NCBI GenBank assembly: GCA_016703945.1
Contig: JADJBC010000034.1
Location: 1-19,143 of the forward strand
Direction: 5' to 3'
DNA: 19,143 nt
DNA from: Candidatus Aalborgicola danicus
GTDB taxonomy: Bacteria > Pseudomonadota > Gammaproteobacteria > Burkholderiales > Burkholderiaceae_C
Below the pieces are notes generated by a model. That model was not told the origin of the DNA. It ran no database searches and saw nothing but the letters and a program-made list of their open reading frames with translations. The position numbers and the translations under genes are program-made. This document shows positions 8,522-16,641 of this stretch, piece by piece. Each line of letters opens with the position of its first letter. Position 1 is the first letter of the stretch.

Positions 8522-10822
8522 TCAGAACTTGAAGTTCAGACCCACGTACACCGAGCGGCCCATGCCCGGCACAGCGGTACCCCACTGCGGGTAGTTGGGC
8601 AACGCCGGGTTGCTCATGGTGGTGCCCTGGCCGGTGTAGGCACCGCCCGTGGGCAGGTAGTAGAACTTGTCGAACAGGTTCTCCACGCCCAGGTCCAGAC
8701 GCACCTGCTTCCAGGCATAGCTAGTGCGCAGGTTGACCAGGCTGTAACCGGGGGTCTTGATCTCGTTGCGCACACCGGACACCGTGTCCTTGGCTTGCAC
8801 CATCAGTAGCTCCAGACTGTTGTCCCAGCCGCCCTGCTTGTGGGTCAGCGCCAGCTTGGCGTTGAGCGGCATGATGTTGTACAGGCCGTCCCCCGTGTCC
8901 TGGTTACTGCCGTGGGTGTAGTTCAGCAGACCCTTGAGTCCGAAGTCACCCATGGCACTCTTGGCCAACGGCATATGGCCCGACAGGTCCAGTCCATAGA
9001 TGCGCGCCAACTGGTTGACGAATTTGAGAACGCTGAACTTGTCTTTCACCGCCGCGGTGGCGGCCAGATTGGTGGTGGCATTCCACTGCACGGCATCGAT
9101 GTAGTCGGCCACCTGGGTGTAGTACGGCGTGGCCTTGAAGCCCCAGCTGCCATCGGCGGCGTGCCAGTCAAAGGTGGCAGACAGCTTGTTGGCCTGCTCG
9201 GGCTTGAGGGCAAGGTCGCCGAAGTAACCGTTGCCGTCGCCGACAAAGTTGTTCATCAGCGCCGCCATCTGCCAGGTGGACCAGGTGAAGCGCTCGTACA
9301 CATTGGGTGAGCGGGTCTTGTGGGCAAAGCCGAATTCGATGGCGTAGTTGTCGCTGGCGGTGTAGCTGGCCGCGGCGGTCAGGTCCAGGTTGTTGTCCGT
9401 CGTCTTGTGGCTTCGGGCGTTGAAAGCATTGGCGTCGCGCGCCTGGTTGCCTCCTCCGGCCGGGTTGTAGCCTGCTGCTGCGCCCGCATCCATGCTAACT
9501 TGCTCGTAGCGCGCTCCCAGCAGGGTCATCCATTGGGCACTCTTGCGGCCCTCCCACTCTGCAAATACGGCACTACGGTCACGCTGGCCGTCCCGGATAT
9601 TCCAGAACGTGCCGGGGTACATACCGCCGCCCGATGCGGGCCACCAGTCGTTGATGCGGTACTGCTGCATTTCGCCCCCCACGCGCAGCACGTCGTGCTG
9701 GCCCAGGGTCACATCGCCCTTGACGCTGACGCCCGAGGTCTTACCTTCAGTCAGCATGGGCATGCCAGCCGCGCAGGTGGAGCTGATAGGCGCGCAGGGT
9801 TGACTTGCAACCGACGAGCCCGCCACCAGGGACCCCATGCCGTACCAGTAGCGCTTGTCCGCGCCGAAGTCCATGAAGTGGTCCACCTTCTCCTGGTAGG
9901 CACGGGCGTCCAGCGTGCCCCAGTCAAACTGGCCGGCGTAGCGCAGATTCACGCTGCGCTGGGTGTTGTCCAGCATGTCCATGCGCTGGTTGGGGTAGAG
10001 CTGGAACGGCATGTCCTGAAAGCCCAGCTTGGCCTGGAACAGGTGGTTGTCGCTCTTGAACGCCACGCCAACGGTCTGGTTGCGCGTGTCATACGCGGTG
10101 GAACCCACCTCGTTGCGCGGCAGGTTGTGTCCGGCGCGGCCGGTGAAGTCGTAGGTCTTGAAGTCGGCACCGGCGGTGTAGTTGTCGGCCTTGCTGGTGG
10201 AGCCGCTGTAGCTGATGTTGAAGGCATCCGTGGCATGCATGACGGAAACGTTGGCGCCACGCGCTGTGATGTTGCCCCGGTAGAACGCGCCCAGTTCGCC
10301 CTTGGTCATGCTCTGCCCGGCTGGCGCGAACTCGGGCGCGCGCGACTCCGCGATGATGGTCCCGCCAATGCTGTCTCCACCGGCACTGACCGGCGTGATA
10401 CCGGCGAAGACCTTGAGTACGCCCACGTTGGTCGGGTCCAGGTACGACAGGGCCGGGTTCATGTGGTTGGGGCAGGACGCAATGAGGTCCATGCCGTCTA
10501 CCTTGATACGTAGCCGGTCGTCCGCCAGGCCGTGGATGGCGGGCAGGCTGGAGACGCCACCGGCGCCATACAGACTCACGCCGGGAATGTCCGACAGCAG
10601 GCTGGCGGTGTCACTGGTGGCAGACAGGCGCGGGGCCAGGGCGGCTTTGTCCAGCCGGGTGGCGCCCGGTGCGGTGTTGTCCAGCTTGGAGTCGCTGACG
10701 GTCACCGCTGGCAGGGCCAGGGTTTTGACATCGGCGGCCAGGGCGCTGCTGCACAGCAGGCACAGGGTGGGCACGGCGAGCGACATCGCCAGGGGGAGTG
10801 TTTTGATTTTGAAATGCGACAT
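8522..10822 (-). CDS. TonB-dependent copper receptor, OprC/NosA type
   Basis: The ATG at 10822 follows an AGAGG ribosome site and starts a signal peptide (MSHFKIKTLPLAMSLAVPTL...SSALA). The 766-residue protein has a plug domain (LLSDIPGVSLYGAGGVSSLP, AIHGLADDRLRIKVDGMDL, FAGITPVSAGGDSIGGTI). It also has a 22-strand-type barrel ending in aromatic F (YVGLNFKF) and the LFDKFYYLP signature near the C-terminus. The plug has CPNHM (C117...M121) and the barrel has HFM (H315, M317). This fits the CxxxM-HxM copper site that I recall from structural work on Pseudomonas OprC. The role is outer-membrane copper uptake powered by TonB. Neighbours upstream (DUF2946, PCu(A)C chaperone) support copper. Confidence 0.9.
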   Translation of the reverse strand: MSHFKIKTLPLAMSLAVPTLCLLCSSALAADVKTLALPAVTVSDSKLDNTAPGATRLDKAALAPRLSATSDTASLLSDIPGVSLYGAGGVSSLPAIHGLADDRLRIKVDGMDLIASCPNHMNPALSYLDPTNVGVLKVFAGITPVSAGGDSIGGTIIAESRAPEFAPAGQSMTKGELGAFYRGNITARGANVSVMHATDAFNISYSGSTSKADNYTAGADFKTYDFTGRAGHNLPRNEVGSTAYDTRNQTVGVAFKSDNHLFQAKLGFQDMPFQLYPNQRMDMLDNTQRSVNLRYAGQFDWGTLDARAYQEKVDHFMDFGADKRYWYGMGSLVAGSSVASQPCAPISSTCAAGMPMLTEGKTSGVSVKGDVTLGQHDVLRVGGEMQQYRINDWWPASGGGMYPGTFWNIRDGQRDRSAVFAEWEGRKSAQWMTLLGARYEQVSMDAGAAAGYNPAGGGNQARDANAFNARSHKTTDNNLDLTAAASYTASDNYAIEFGFAHKTRSPNVYERFTWSTWQMAALMNNFVGDGNGYFGDLALKPEQANKLSATFDWHAADGSWGFKATPYYTQVADYIDAVQWNATTNLAATAAVKDKFSVLKFVNQLARIYGLDLSGHMPLAKSAMGDFGLKGLLNYTHGSNQDTGDGLYNIMPLNAKLALTHKQGGWDNSLELLMVQAKDTVSGVRNEIKTPGYSLVNLRTSYAWKQVRLDLGVENLFDKFYYLPTGGAYTGQGTTMSNPALPNYPQWGTAVPGMGRSVYVGLNFKF

Positions 10823-10856
10823 GATCAGGACCTCTTCTTCACTATAAAAAAGCACC

Positions 10857-10906
10857 TCTAGCCCTCGTGGAATGGGCGTAGTGCGCTATGAATTCAATAG
10901 CTCAAA
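10857..10906 (-). repeat. Dispersed intergenic repeat, copy D, in the leader of the copper receptor
   Basis: On the minus strand it reads AATTCATAGCGCACTACGCCC, then ATTCCACGAGGGCTA. It closely follows copy E in layout (CATAGCGC..., GCCC...GGGCTA) and lies in the same place, about 35-80 bp before a TonB receptor start. The GCCC/GGGC arms can form a short hairpin. It overlaps the last few codons of the DUF2946 gene. Confidence 0.55.
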
Positions 10907-11315
10907 AAAAGTCCGGCGGCCCGCGTGGCGGTGGCGCAAAGGCGTGGGTTGTTGCGTAGAAAAAAGCCTGCCTGACCAGTGGCGCCCACGGCCCGCACTG
11001 AACCAGGAAAGAGGTAGGCAGCGGATCGTGGGGTGCTGTGCCACGGTCAGTGGTTTGCAGGCAAAACGGGCAATGCGCGGGCGCTGTGGCGGACCCGGGC
11101 AAAGAAGTGGAATCGTCTGCCGAAGCGGCAGCATCAGCGACCACCCGGCGGGGGCCTTCGCTGGTACAAATTTCAACCCCCTGCGACACCTGCCCCGTGG
11201 CAAGCATCAGTGCGTGGGTGAGCGTAGGCGCAAGAGCCCCCAGCACCACCACGAGCACGGCCAGCCACACCGCCCAGGGGCGGCGCAGCGGCGTGCGGTG
11301 CAGGGTGAGGGTCAT
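10902..11315 (-). CDS. DUF2946 family protein
   Basis: The protein has 137 residues: a basic N-terminus, one hydrophobic segment (WLAVLVVVLGALAPTLTHAL), then EICTSEG (C50) and HCPFCLQ (C82, C85). This Cys plus CPxC layout with ALAP..HAL is the signature of DUF2946, small membrane or periplasmic proteins often found beside copper receptors and copper chaperones. The three Cys and a His suggest metal or thiol chemistry, but no biochemical role is established that I know of. It begins 14 bp after the PCu(A)C gene, so the two are co-transcribed. Confidence 0.8.
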   Translation of the reverse strand: MTLTLHRTPLRRPWAVWLAVLVVVLGALAPTLTHALMLATGQVSQGVEICTSEGPRRVVADAAASADDSTSLPGSATAPAHCPFCLQTTDRGTAPHDPLPTSFLVQCGPWAPLVRQAFFYATTHAFAPPPRGPPDFF

Positions 11316-11329
11316 CGGGACGTGCGCGC

Positions 11330-11815
11330 TTACATCTTGTGCTTGCTATGGTCCATGGCGGGCATGTCCGCCGGCTTGCCGCCCGGTGCGGCCATGGCCA
11401 CGGGCACGGTGAGCTCCGTCCTGGTTTCCACGCCCTTGGCATCCTTGAACACCAGGGTCACCGCAATGCTGGTGTCCTTCTGCAGCGGCGCCTTCAGGTC
11501 CATCAGCATGACGTGGTAGCCACCGGGCTTGAGTTCAACGGCCTTGCCCGCAGGCAAATCCAGCCCCCCGGCGACGGCGCGCATCTTCATGACGTCACCG
11601 TCCATCTTCATCTCGTGGACTTCGGCCACACCGGCCACCGGGCTGGACACGCTCACCAGCTTGGTACCCTCCTTGGCGGTGATCTTCATAAACGCACCCG
11701 TGGCCTTCTGGCCGGGCACGGTGGCGCGGGCCCAGGCCCCTTGCACCTCCACGGTTTGGGCAAACAGCGCACTGCTGGACAGGGCGAGGATGGCGGAAAG
11801 TGTCTTGAGTTTCAT
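11330..11815 (-). CDS. PCu(A)C-type periplasmic copper chaperone
   Basis: The protein has 161 residues with a signal peptide (MKLKTLSAILALSSSALFAQ) and a good AAGGAAG ribosome site upstream. The mature domain shows VEVQGAWARATVPGQKATGA and the metal site HEMKMDGDVMKM...GGYHVMLMDL. The ligands fit H67, M78, H101 and M103, one residue off the classic H-X10-M-X21-H-X-M spacing. The tail MPAMDHSKHKM is rich in His and Met and may add a second copper site. Family members carry Cu(I) in the periplasm and pass it on for assembly of the Cu(A) or Cu(B) centre of cytochrome oxidase, often together with Sco- or TlpA-like proteins. A TlpA-like gene lies directly upstream. Confidence 0.93.
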   Translation of the reverse strand: MKLKTLSAILALSSSALFAQTVEVQGAWARATVPGQKATGAFMKITAKEGTKLVSVSSPVAGVAEVHEMKMDGDVMKMRAVAGGLDLPAGKAVELKPGGYHVMLMDLKAPLQKDTSIAVTLVFKDAKGVETRTELTVPVAMAAPGGKPADMPAMDHSKHKM

Positions 11816-11845
11816 GGTTCTTCCTTGGTTAGTAATACATTTGCG

Positions 11846-11867
11846 GGACAGATCTTCAGCTCTGTCC
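11846..11867 (-). promoter_or_regulatory. Hairpin in the copper operon before the PCu(A)C gene
   Basis: GGACAGA (11846-11852) pairs with TCTGTCC (11861-11867) across an 8-base loop, in the 73-bp gap between the TlpA-like gene and the PCu(A)C gene. There is no T-run after it on the minus strand, so it is not a classic terminator. It may set RNA stability or partial termination inside the operon. Confidence 0.4.
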
Positions 11868-11888
11868 TCAACTGATTGGAGAAGTAAT

Positions 11889-12398
11889 TTAGCCCAGCCA
11901 GGCTTTGAGTTGGGCTGCAGTGGGCTGGCCGGTCACCCGCTGCAGTTTGCCGTTGCGAGCGACCAGCACGACATAGGGCGTGATATTGCGCCATGCGGGG
12001 TCCACGGCCTGGCGGATGGCGGGCTCAAACCCGTCAAAGGCGTAGATTTTGGAGACCCCCGCGTAGTGGTGGGCGTGGGCCAGGGCGCGCTCGCCCTGCA
12101 CGTCCATCAGGATCGCCGCCAGGGGCACGGGTTTGCCCGATGCGACCACAGTCTTTTGCAGGGCCTCAAAGGCCTCCGGGCAGGTGGCGCAAAAGCTGTT
12201 GGTGAAGACATAGGCCGCCGGGCGCGGGCCAGTGCGCAATAGCTGGGTCCACGTGCTTGCATCGAAATCCGCTACGGTTGTGATAGCACCATGTGCATGC
12301 TGTGCGAGGGCTACAGCCACGTTTGGCATATAGAGACTTGGGAACAGCAGGGCCACGGCGAGCAGCGCACGCTTCGGAAAATTAGAAGTTGAGTTCAT
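11889..12398 (-). CDS. Thioredoxin-fold (TlpA/Sco-like) periplasmic protein
   Basis: The start at 12398 overlaps the end of the beta-propeller gene by 17 bp. It begins with a membrane anchor or signal peptide (ALLAVALLFPSLYMPNVAVA). The active site is FCATCP (C70, C73), followed by the TxPYVVLVARNG strand with the cis-Pro and a short C-terminal helix. At 169 residues it fits a single thioredoxin domain. The CxxC spacing is thioredoxin/TlpA-like rather than the CxxxC of Sco. Placed directly before a PCu(A)C chaperone, it probably reduces thiols or helps hand over copper during metal-centre assembly. QHAHG after the signal peptide could bind metal. Confidence 0.7.
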   Translation of the reverse strand: MNSTSNFPKRALLAVALLFPSLYMPNVAVALAQHAHGAITTVADFDASTWTQLLRTGPRPAAYVFTNSFCATCPEAFEALQKTVVASGKPVPLAAILMDVQGERALAHAHHYAGVSKIYAFDGFEPAIRQAVDPAWRNITPYVVLVARNGKLQRVTGQPTAAQLKAWLG

Positions 12399-13659
12399 AC
12401 ACCTGTACCTCCTTGGGGTTGCGCCACACCACGGCCATGCGCGCGCCGTGTTGCACCGGGCGGGCGAAATCATTGTCACCCTGCACCTGCGCGAGTTTGC
12501 GCTCGGTGAAGGTCTTGCCGCCGTCGGTGGACAGCCAGACCTTGAGCGTGCTGACCATGCCATCGCTGCTGCGCCACACCACGGCCACACGCTGGCCGTG
12601 CGCCATCACGCTGGCGTGCTCGGCACGGTCGTCGGGCAGACGGCGCACGGACTGCGCATCGGGGCTGCCATCGGCCTTCAAGCGTGCATAGCGCACGCCG
12701 GACGCAGCGGCGCCATCCTGCTGGCGCACGCCGAACCACACCGTGTGAAAGCCACCATCGGCCGCCGTAGCGAGGCCTGGGCCGTGGTGCGGGCAGGCGT
12801 TGATATGCCATTCGTCGAACGTGGCGCGCACCGTCGTGACCGGCGCGGCAATCGAATCCAGCGCCACAAACGCGTGGTCCCGCACGTCGGGCTCATAGAC
12901 GTGGCGCCACATGGCGTTCAACACGCCGTCGCTGCCTTGCGCCAGTGCAATGCGGCAGCACTCGCAGGAATGATCCGCCACCTTGGTATCGGGGCCAAAG
13001 CTGGCGCCACCGTCCACCGAACTGGCACGGTAAATGGCGGCGCCCCGGTAGCTGGATTTGCTGCCCACGCGGGGTGCCGCCTCCAGGTCGCGCTTGTCAA
13101 TCCAGATGGCGTGCAGCACGCCCTTGGCGTCAAAGCCAATCGACTCGAAGCGGTGGGTGATTTCCTGCCGGTCGGCGTGCACGGTGCTGGGCTTTGAGAA
13201 GGTCTTGCCGCCATCGGTGGAGCGCAGCAGCCGCACAAAGCCGGTGTTGGGTTTGGCCAGCGGCTGGGTGTAGGCGATCAGCACCGTGCCATTGGGGCCG
13301 AACAGCAGCTTGGGGTGGTTCTCGCCATCGGCGGAAACGGGGTCGCCACCGATGTCGATGACGCGCGGGGCGCTCCACTGCGGTGGTGTAGTTGCCGCCG
13401 GTGCGCTCTGGATCACCAACTGGTTGTCGGCATTGAGCCCGACCCACCACAGGGAGCCATCCGGCGCAAAGGCCGTGCCGATGCCGAGCTGGGGCTTGGG
13501 TTTGCGCGCGGGCTTGGCTGCGGACGCGGGCACCGCGGCGGCGCCGTGGCCTGCGGCACGGCTTTCGGCTCGCCATGCGCGTGCTGCGCCAGGGCGGTGA
13601 TGTTGCCCCAGGACAGTGCCAGGGCGGCGAGGACAGGCCAGTTTTTGCAGTTTTAGCAT
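12382..13659 (-). CDS. Secreted beta-propeller (sialidase/BNR-like) with Cys/His clusters (frame disrupted in the signal peptide)
   Basis: The ATG at 13659 starts a signal peptide that is readable only after two frame corrections. An extra T near 13634 restores LAALALSWGNITALAQHAHG, and the frame returns near 13545. The rest is one open frame to 12382. It has three Asp-box (BNR) motifs (RSTDGGKTFSKP, SSVDGGASFGPD, LSTDGGKTFTER) and repeated W/V-I-D strands, which indicate a six-bladed propeller of the sialidase fold. The residues HSCECC (12955-12972) and CPHH (12784-12795) are unusual for a glycosidase and look like a metal or disulfide site. No sialidase catalytic Arg triad could be recognised. 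It lies 56 bp after a TonB receptor and overlaps the TlpA-like gene, so a copper-handling role is inferred rather than sialic acid cleavage. Confidence 0.7.
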   Translation of the reverse strand: MLKLQKLACPRRPGTVLGQHHRPGAARAWRAESRAAGHGAAAVPASAAKPARKPKPQLGIGTAFAPDGSLWWVGLNADNQLVIQSAPAATTPPQWSAPRVIDIGGDPVSADGENHPKLLFGPNGTVLIAYTQPLAKPNTGFVRLLRSTDGGKTFSKPSTVHADRQEITHRFESIGFDAKGVLHAIWIDKRDLEAAPRVGSKSSYRGAAIYRASSVDGGASFGPDTKVADHSCECCRIALAQGSDGVLNAMWRHVYEPDVRDHAFVALDSIAAPVTTVRATFDEWHINACPHHGPGLATAADGGFHTVWFGVRQQDGAAASGVRYARLKADGSPDAQSVRRLPDDRAEHASVMAHGQRVAVVWRSSDGMVSTLKVWLSTDGGKTFTERKLAQVQGDNDFARPVQHGARMAVVWRNPKEVQVYELNF

Positions 13660-13715
13660 CCTATACCAGTTGCCAGTTGGGGTCGGCACATCGCTGCGTG
13701 GTCTGACCGCAAAAG

Positions 13716-16008
13716 TCAGAGACTCCACCGCAGTTCCGTCTGCACACTGCGCTGGGGCATGGTGTGGGCCTGCCACGAGGGCCGATTGGCCACGTTGTTG
13801 ATACCAAAGCCCCACTCCCACTGCCGGGCAAACTTCCAGCTGGCCTTCAGGTCGAGCTGGCTGACGCTGGAAGTGCCGCCATAAGTGTCGGGGTTGGTGT
13901 CCACGTTCATCTCGGTGTTGTAGCTGCTGCTGGCCCAGCGGTAGGCCGCGCCAAACAGCCACTGCGCGTTGGGCCGGTAGCTGGCCTGCACGGTATAGCG
14001 CTGCGTCGGGATGCGCAGCCACTTCTTGCCCACTTGCGCCGGGTTGGCGGCGTTGGCGACGACTGAGGCATCGGTCCAGGTGAAGCTGCCACCCAAATCC
14101 AGCCCTTTCACGCCCACGTCGCGCGTGGACCACACCATTTCAAGGCCTTGTGTGAGCACCTTGTCCACATTGCTGACGCGGGTCACGCTGGGGAACACCG
14201 TGGAGTCGGTCTGGCGCAGGATGGTGTCCGTCACGTCGTCACGGAACAGGCTGGCGCGCAGCCAGTGGCGACCCCACTCGCGCTCCACCGAAATCTCGGC
14301 CGAGTCGGACACCTCGGGGCGCAGATTCGGGTCGCTGGTGGTGATGCTGGTGCCGGTCTGGGTGCCGTTGAAGAGTTCGTCCACGTTGGGGAAGCGCACA
14401 CCCCGACCCAGGCTGGTCCGCAGCGTCACGTCATCCATGGCCGACCAGGCCAGCGACAGCTTGGGGCTGGTAGCGGTGAGGCTGCGCCCGGCAAAGGCCT
14501 TTTGTGCCACGGGCGGGCCGGCAAAGTACTGCGAGCCGTCCGCAGACTCAAAGTTCTCGAAGCGCAGCCCGGTGGTCAGCATCCAGTCCGGGTGCAGCTT
14601 CCACGCGTCCTGTGCATACAGCGCGGTGATGGTGGTCTTGCCGTAGTAGTTCTGGTTCAGCGTGGTCTCCGCGCCGCGCCAGTCAGGCGCATTGTTGATC
14701 ACGTTTTGCAGCGTGTATTGGTTGCGGTGCAGGCCCAACACCAGCGCATGCTGACCGTTGCCAAAGTCGCCCTCCGTGGGGGTGTAGGTGGACTGCACCT
14801 CGCAGGTATTCCAGCCCGTGCCGTCGCGCCGGGTCACGGTGCCAGCACCACCCAGATCGGCCAGGGGCTGTGCCAGATTGGCCTGGCGCGCGGCGTCGCT
14901 CTGGATCACGTAGTCGGTCGCAACCACGGAGGCGTTCCAGCCCTTGGCATGCCTGGTTTTCCAGGTGGCGCCGAGTTGGCGGTGCGCCTCGTCGCGGGTG
15001 CTGGGTGCAAAAGCGTTGCTTGGCACGCTGAACTGGCGTGCGCCGTCTTTCACCAGGCCGCTCCACACCGGGTTGCCCGCCGCGTCACGCAGCCAGGTGG
15101 TGTTGGTGACCGTGCTGTCGTCGTGCCACCAGGCCACGCGGGCCTCGATCTCCTGCGTGGCAGACAGCTCGTAGCCCACGCGCAGGTTGACGGTGTCCTG
15201 CCTGTTGTGGTCCATGCCGGTGGCGCCAAACAGGGCGCGTTCGCGGTTTTGCGGGTCGCGGTCATAGACGATGCCGGTAACGGACTTGGCCGCGGCCGTG
15301 GCCGTGACAAACGCGCCGCTGGTTGCACCGCGCACGGCGTTGGCATAACCCATGGGGTGGCCTTGGCTATCCTGGCGCTGCATGCTGACCGCGTACCACA
15401 GACCCGAATCCAGACGCGCAGGCGATACGCCCCGACAACTGCTTGCTGGTGTAGTTTTCGCTGGTGGCGTATTCGTCGAAGCCCTGCTGGTTGAGCTTGA
15501 TGCTGGCCGACGCTTCAAGGCCCCTGGGCTTGCGCTCGGTCACGATCAGCGTGGTGCCCATGGAGTTGCCGGGGTAGATGGCGGAGAACGGGCCGTACAA
15601 CGCGTCGATGCGCTCAATGGCCTCCACATTCACCATGTTCCAGCGCGGTGCGTCAAAGCGGCCCAGGAAGTTGGAAATCAGATAGCCATCCAAATACACC
15701 AGCGCGCGGCCCGGTTGCAGGGTGCCATAGCTGCGGCCCGCCACATTGGCATTGCGGTCGCCAAAGTAGCGCTTGCGCACCGTGGTGCTGGGCAGGTTGA
15801 CGGCGATGTCTTCCGGGTTGTAGATGGTTTGCTCGCGCAACTGCTCGGCGGTCTTGCTGGCCGTGCTGCTGGGCAAATTGGGGTCCAGCGGGGCGCGGGC
15901 GCTGGCCACCAGAACGGTCTTGAGCTGGGCGTCCAGGGCAATGCCCTGGGCCAGTACGACGAGAGGAAATGCGGCGGCCACGGCCAACGCGATGCGGTGC
16001 AATTGCAT
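13716..16008 (-). CDS. TonB-dependent receptor, first gene of the copper island (one frameshift)
   Basis: The start at 16008 gives a signal peptide MQLHRIALAVAAAFPLVVLAQ. The plug domain follows (KTAEQLREQTIYNPEDIAVN, RNANVAGRSYGTLQPGRALV, YLDGYLISNFLGRFDAPRWN, IERIDALYGPFSAIYPGNSMG). At about 15423 the frame changes. Removing one T on the minus strand gives QLSGRIAARLDSGLWYAV, and the barrel then continues in one frame to the stop at 13716 with GRGVRFPNVDELFNGT and a final strand (SVQTELRWSL) preceded by a NNVANRP motif. The corrected length is about 764 residues, normal for the family. The substrate is unknown. No CxxxM-HxM motif was found, so it differs from the OprC-type receptor. Its place at the head of the copper cluster suggests copper or a copper complex. 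Confidence 0.85.
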
Positions 16009-16033
16009 AGAAAAGGATTCCGACGTACCAATG

Positions 16034-16083
16034 AAATCAGCCTGTAGCCCCCGTGAAACGGGCACAAGGCGCTATGATTTTGA
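16034..16083 (-). repeat. Dispersed intergenic repeat, copy E, in the leader of the first receptor
   Basis: On the minus strand it reads CATAGCGCCTTGTGCCCGTT, then TCACGGGGGCTACAGGCTGATT. It has a perfect small hairpin CCCGT-GAA-ACGGG (16050-16062 on the plus strand). It has the same layout and position as copy D, just before a TonB receptor gene. Confidence 0.55.
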
Positions 16084-16184
16084 GAGTGGCGTACCGCAGC
16101 CAGAACCCAAGGTCTGACCCGTAAGAACGCTACTCATCAGTTGGAGACAACGCCAGGCTAGGCTGGGTTCAGCCCACCAAGGCG

Positions 16185-16541
16185 TCAGATGGTCGGAGGC
16201 CCGCGCGCCGGCAACGGCGACGCGGTTCGTGCAGCAATGTGTGCACTGGGAATGCTGCGCAAGGCATATGCCAGCGGCTGGGCCGGTTGCGCGCTGGGCT
16301 GCACCACCGGCGGTGGTGCACCGAACGATGCACACAGGGGGCAGTCCATGCTGGAACTGGCCAACTCGGTAGCGCTGCCATCGTCGGCCTGAACCACCAC
16401 TTTCATGGCGCCTGACCCAGTGCACACCAGCAAGATGTCCTGCGGCTTGACGATCGGTGAGGCCACCGCCACACCCAGCGACAACACAAACCACGCCAGT
16501 ACCAGGCGGGTAAGGGTCGTGAAGTGGCGCAGCGTTGGCAT
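16185..16541 (-). CDS. DUF2946 family protein, second copy
   Basis: From ATG 16541 the protein has 118 residues. It has a hydrophobic lead (TRLVLAWFVLSLGVAVASP), then LLVCTGSG (C40) and DCPLC (C67, C70), the same Cys plus CPxC layout as the DUF2946 protein at 10902-11315 but otherwise diverged. An earlier in-frame ATG at 16556 and one at 16589 exist. The predicted FNR-dependent start of transcription falls at about 16541, so 16541 is preferred and the message may have no leader. The gene points the same way as the copper cluster but is separated from it by 176 bp with its own promoter. Role unknown, probably metal or redox related. Confidence 0.7.
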   Translation of the reverse strand: MPTLRHFTTLTRLVLAWFVLSLGVAVASPIVKPQDILLVCTGSGAMKVVVQADDGSATELASSSMDCPLCASFGAPPPVVQPSAQPAQPLAYALRSIPSAHIAARTASPLPARGPPTI

Positions 16542-16547
16542 GGGCTG

Positions 16548-16589
16548 AATTATCATCCATGCGCCAGATCCCGCCTTAACCTGGGTCAA
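16548..16589 (-). promoter_or_regulatory. FNR/Dnr-type promoter of the second DUF2946 gene
   Basis: TTAAC-CTGG-GTCAA (16576-16589; TTGAC-CCAG-GTTAA on the minus strand) is one base off a perfect palindrome of the FNR family. On the minus strand a -10 box GATAAT lies at 16554-16549. The centre of the site (16582.5) is about 41.5 bp from base 16541, the geometry of a class II activated promoter. No matching -10 box is seen towards the MarC gene. Confidence 0.55.
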
Positions 16590-16641
16590 CTTCTTGAAGC
16601 TGTTGAAGGGGTCTGTGTCACCTCAAACGACAAGGTTCTCC

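Noticed and set aside
9320..10513. A long plus-strand open frame (397 codons) opposite the copper receptor
   Set aside because: It is antisense to a well-supported receptor gene, with low-complexity Val/Gly/Ala-rich translation and no known motifs.
14148..15494. A 448-codon plus-strand open frame opposite the first receptor
   Set aside because: Shadow frame in GC-rich DNA; the minus strand has the plug and barrel motifs.
16161..16174. Hairpin GGCTG-N4-CAGCC after the second DUF2946 gene as a terminator
   Set aside because: Only 5 bp of stem and no T-run on the minus strand.
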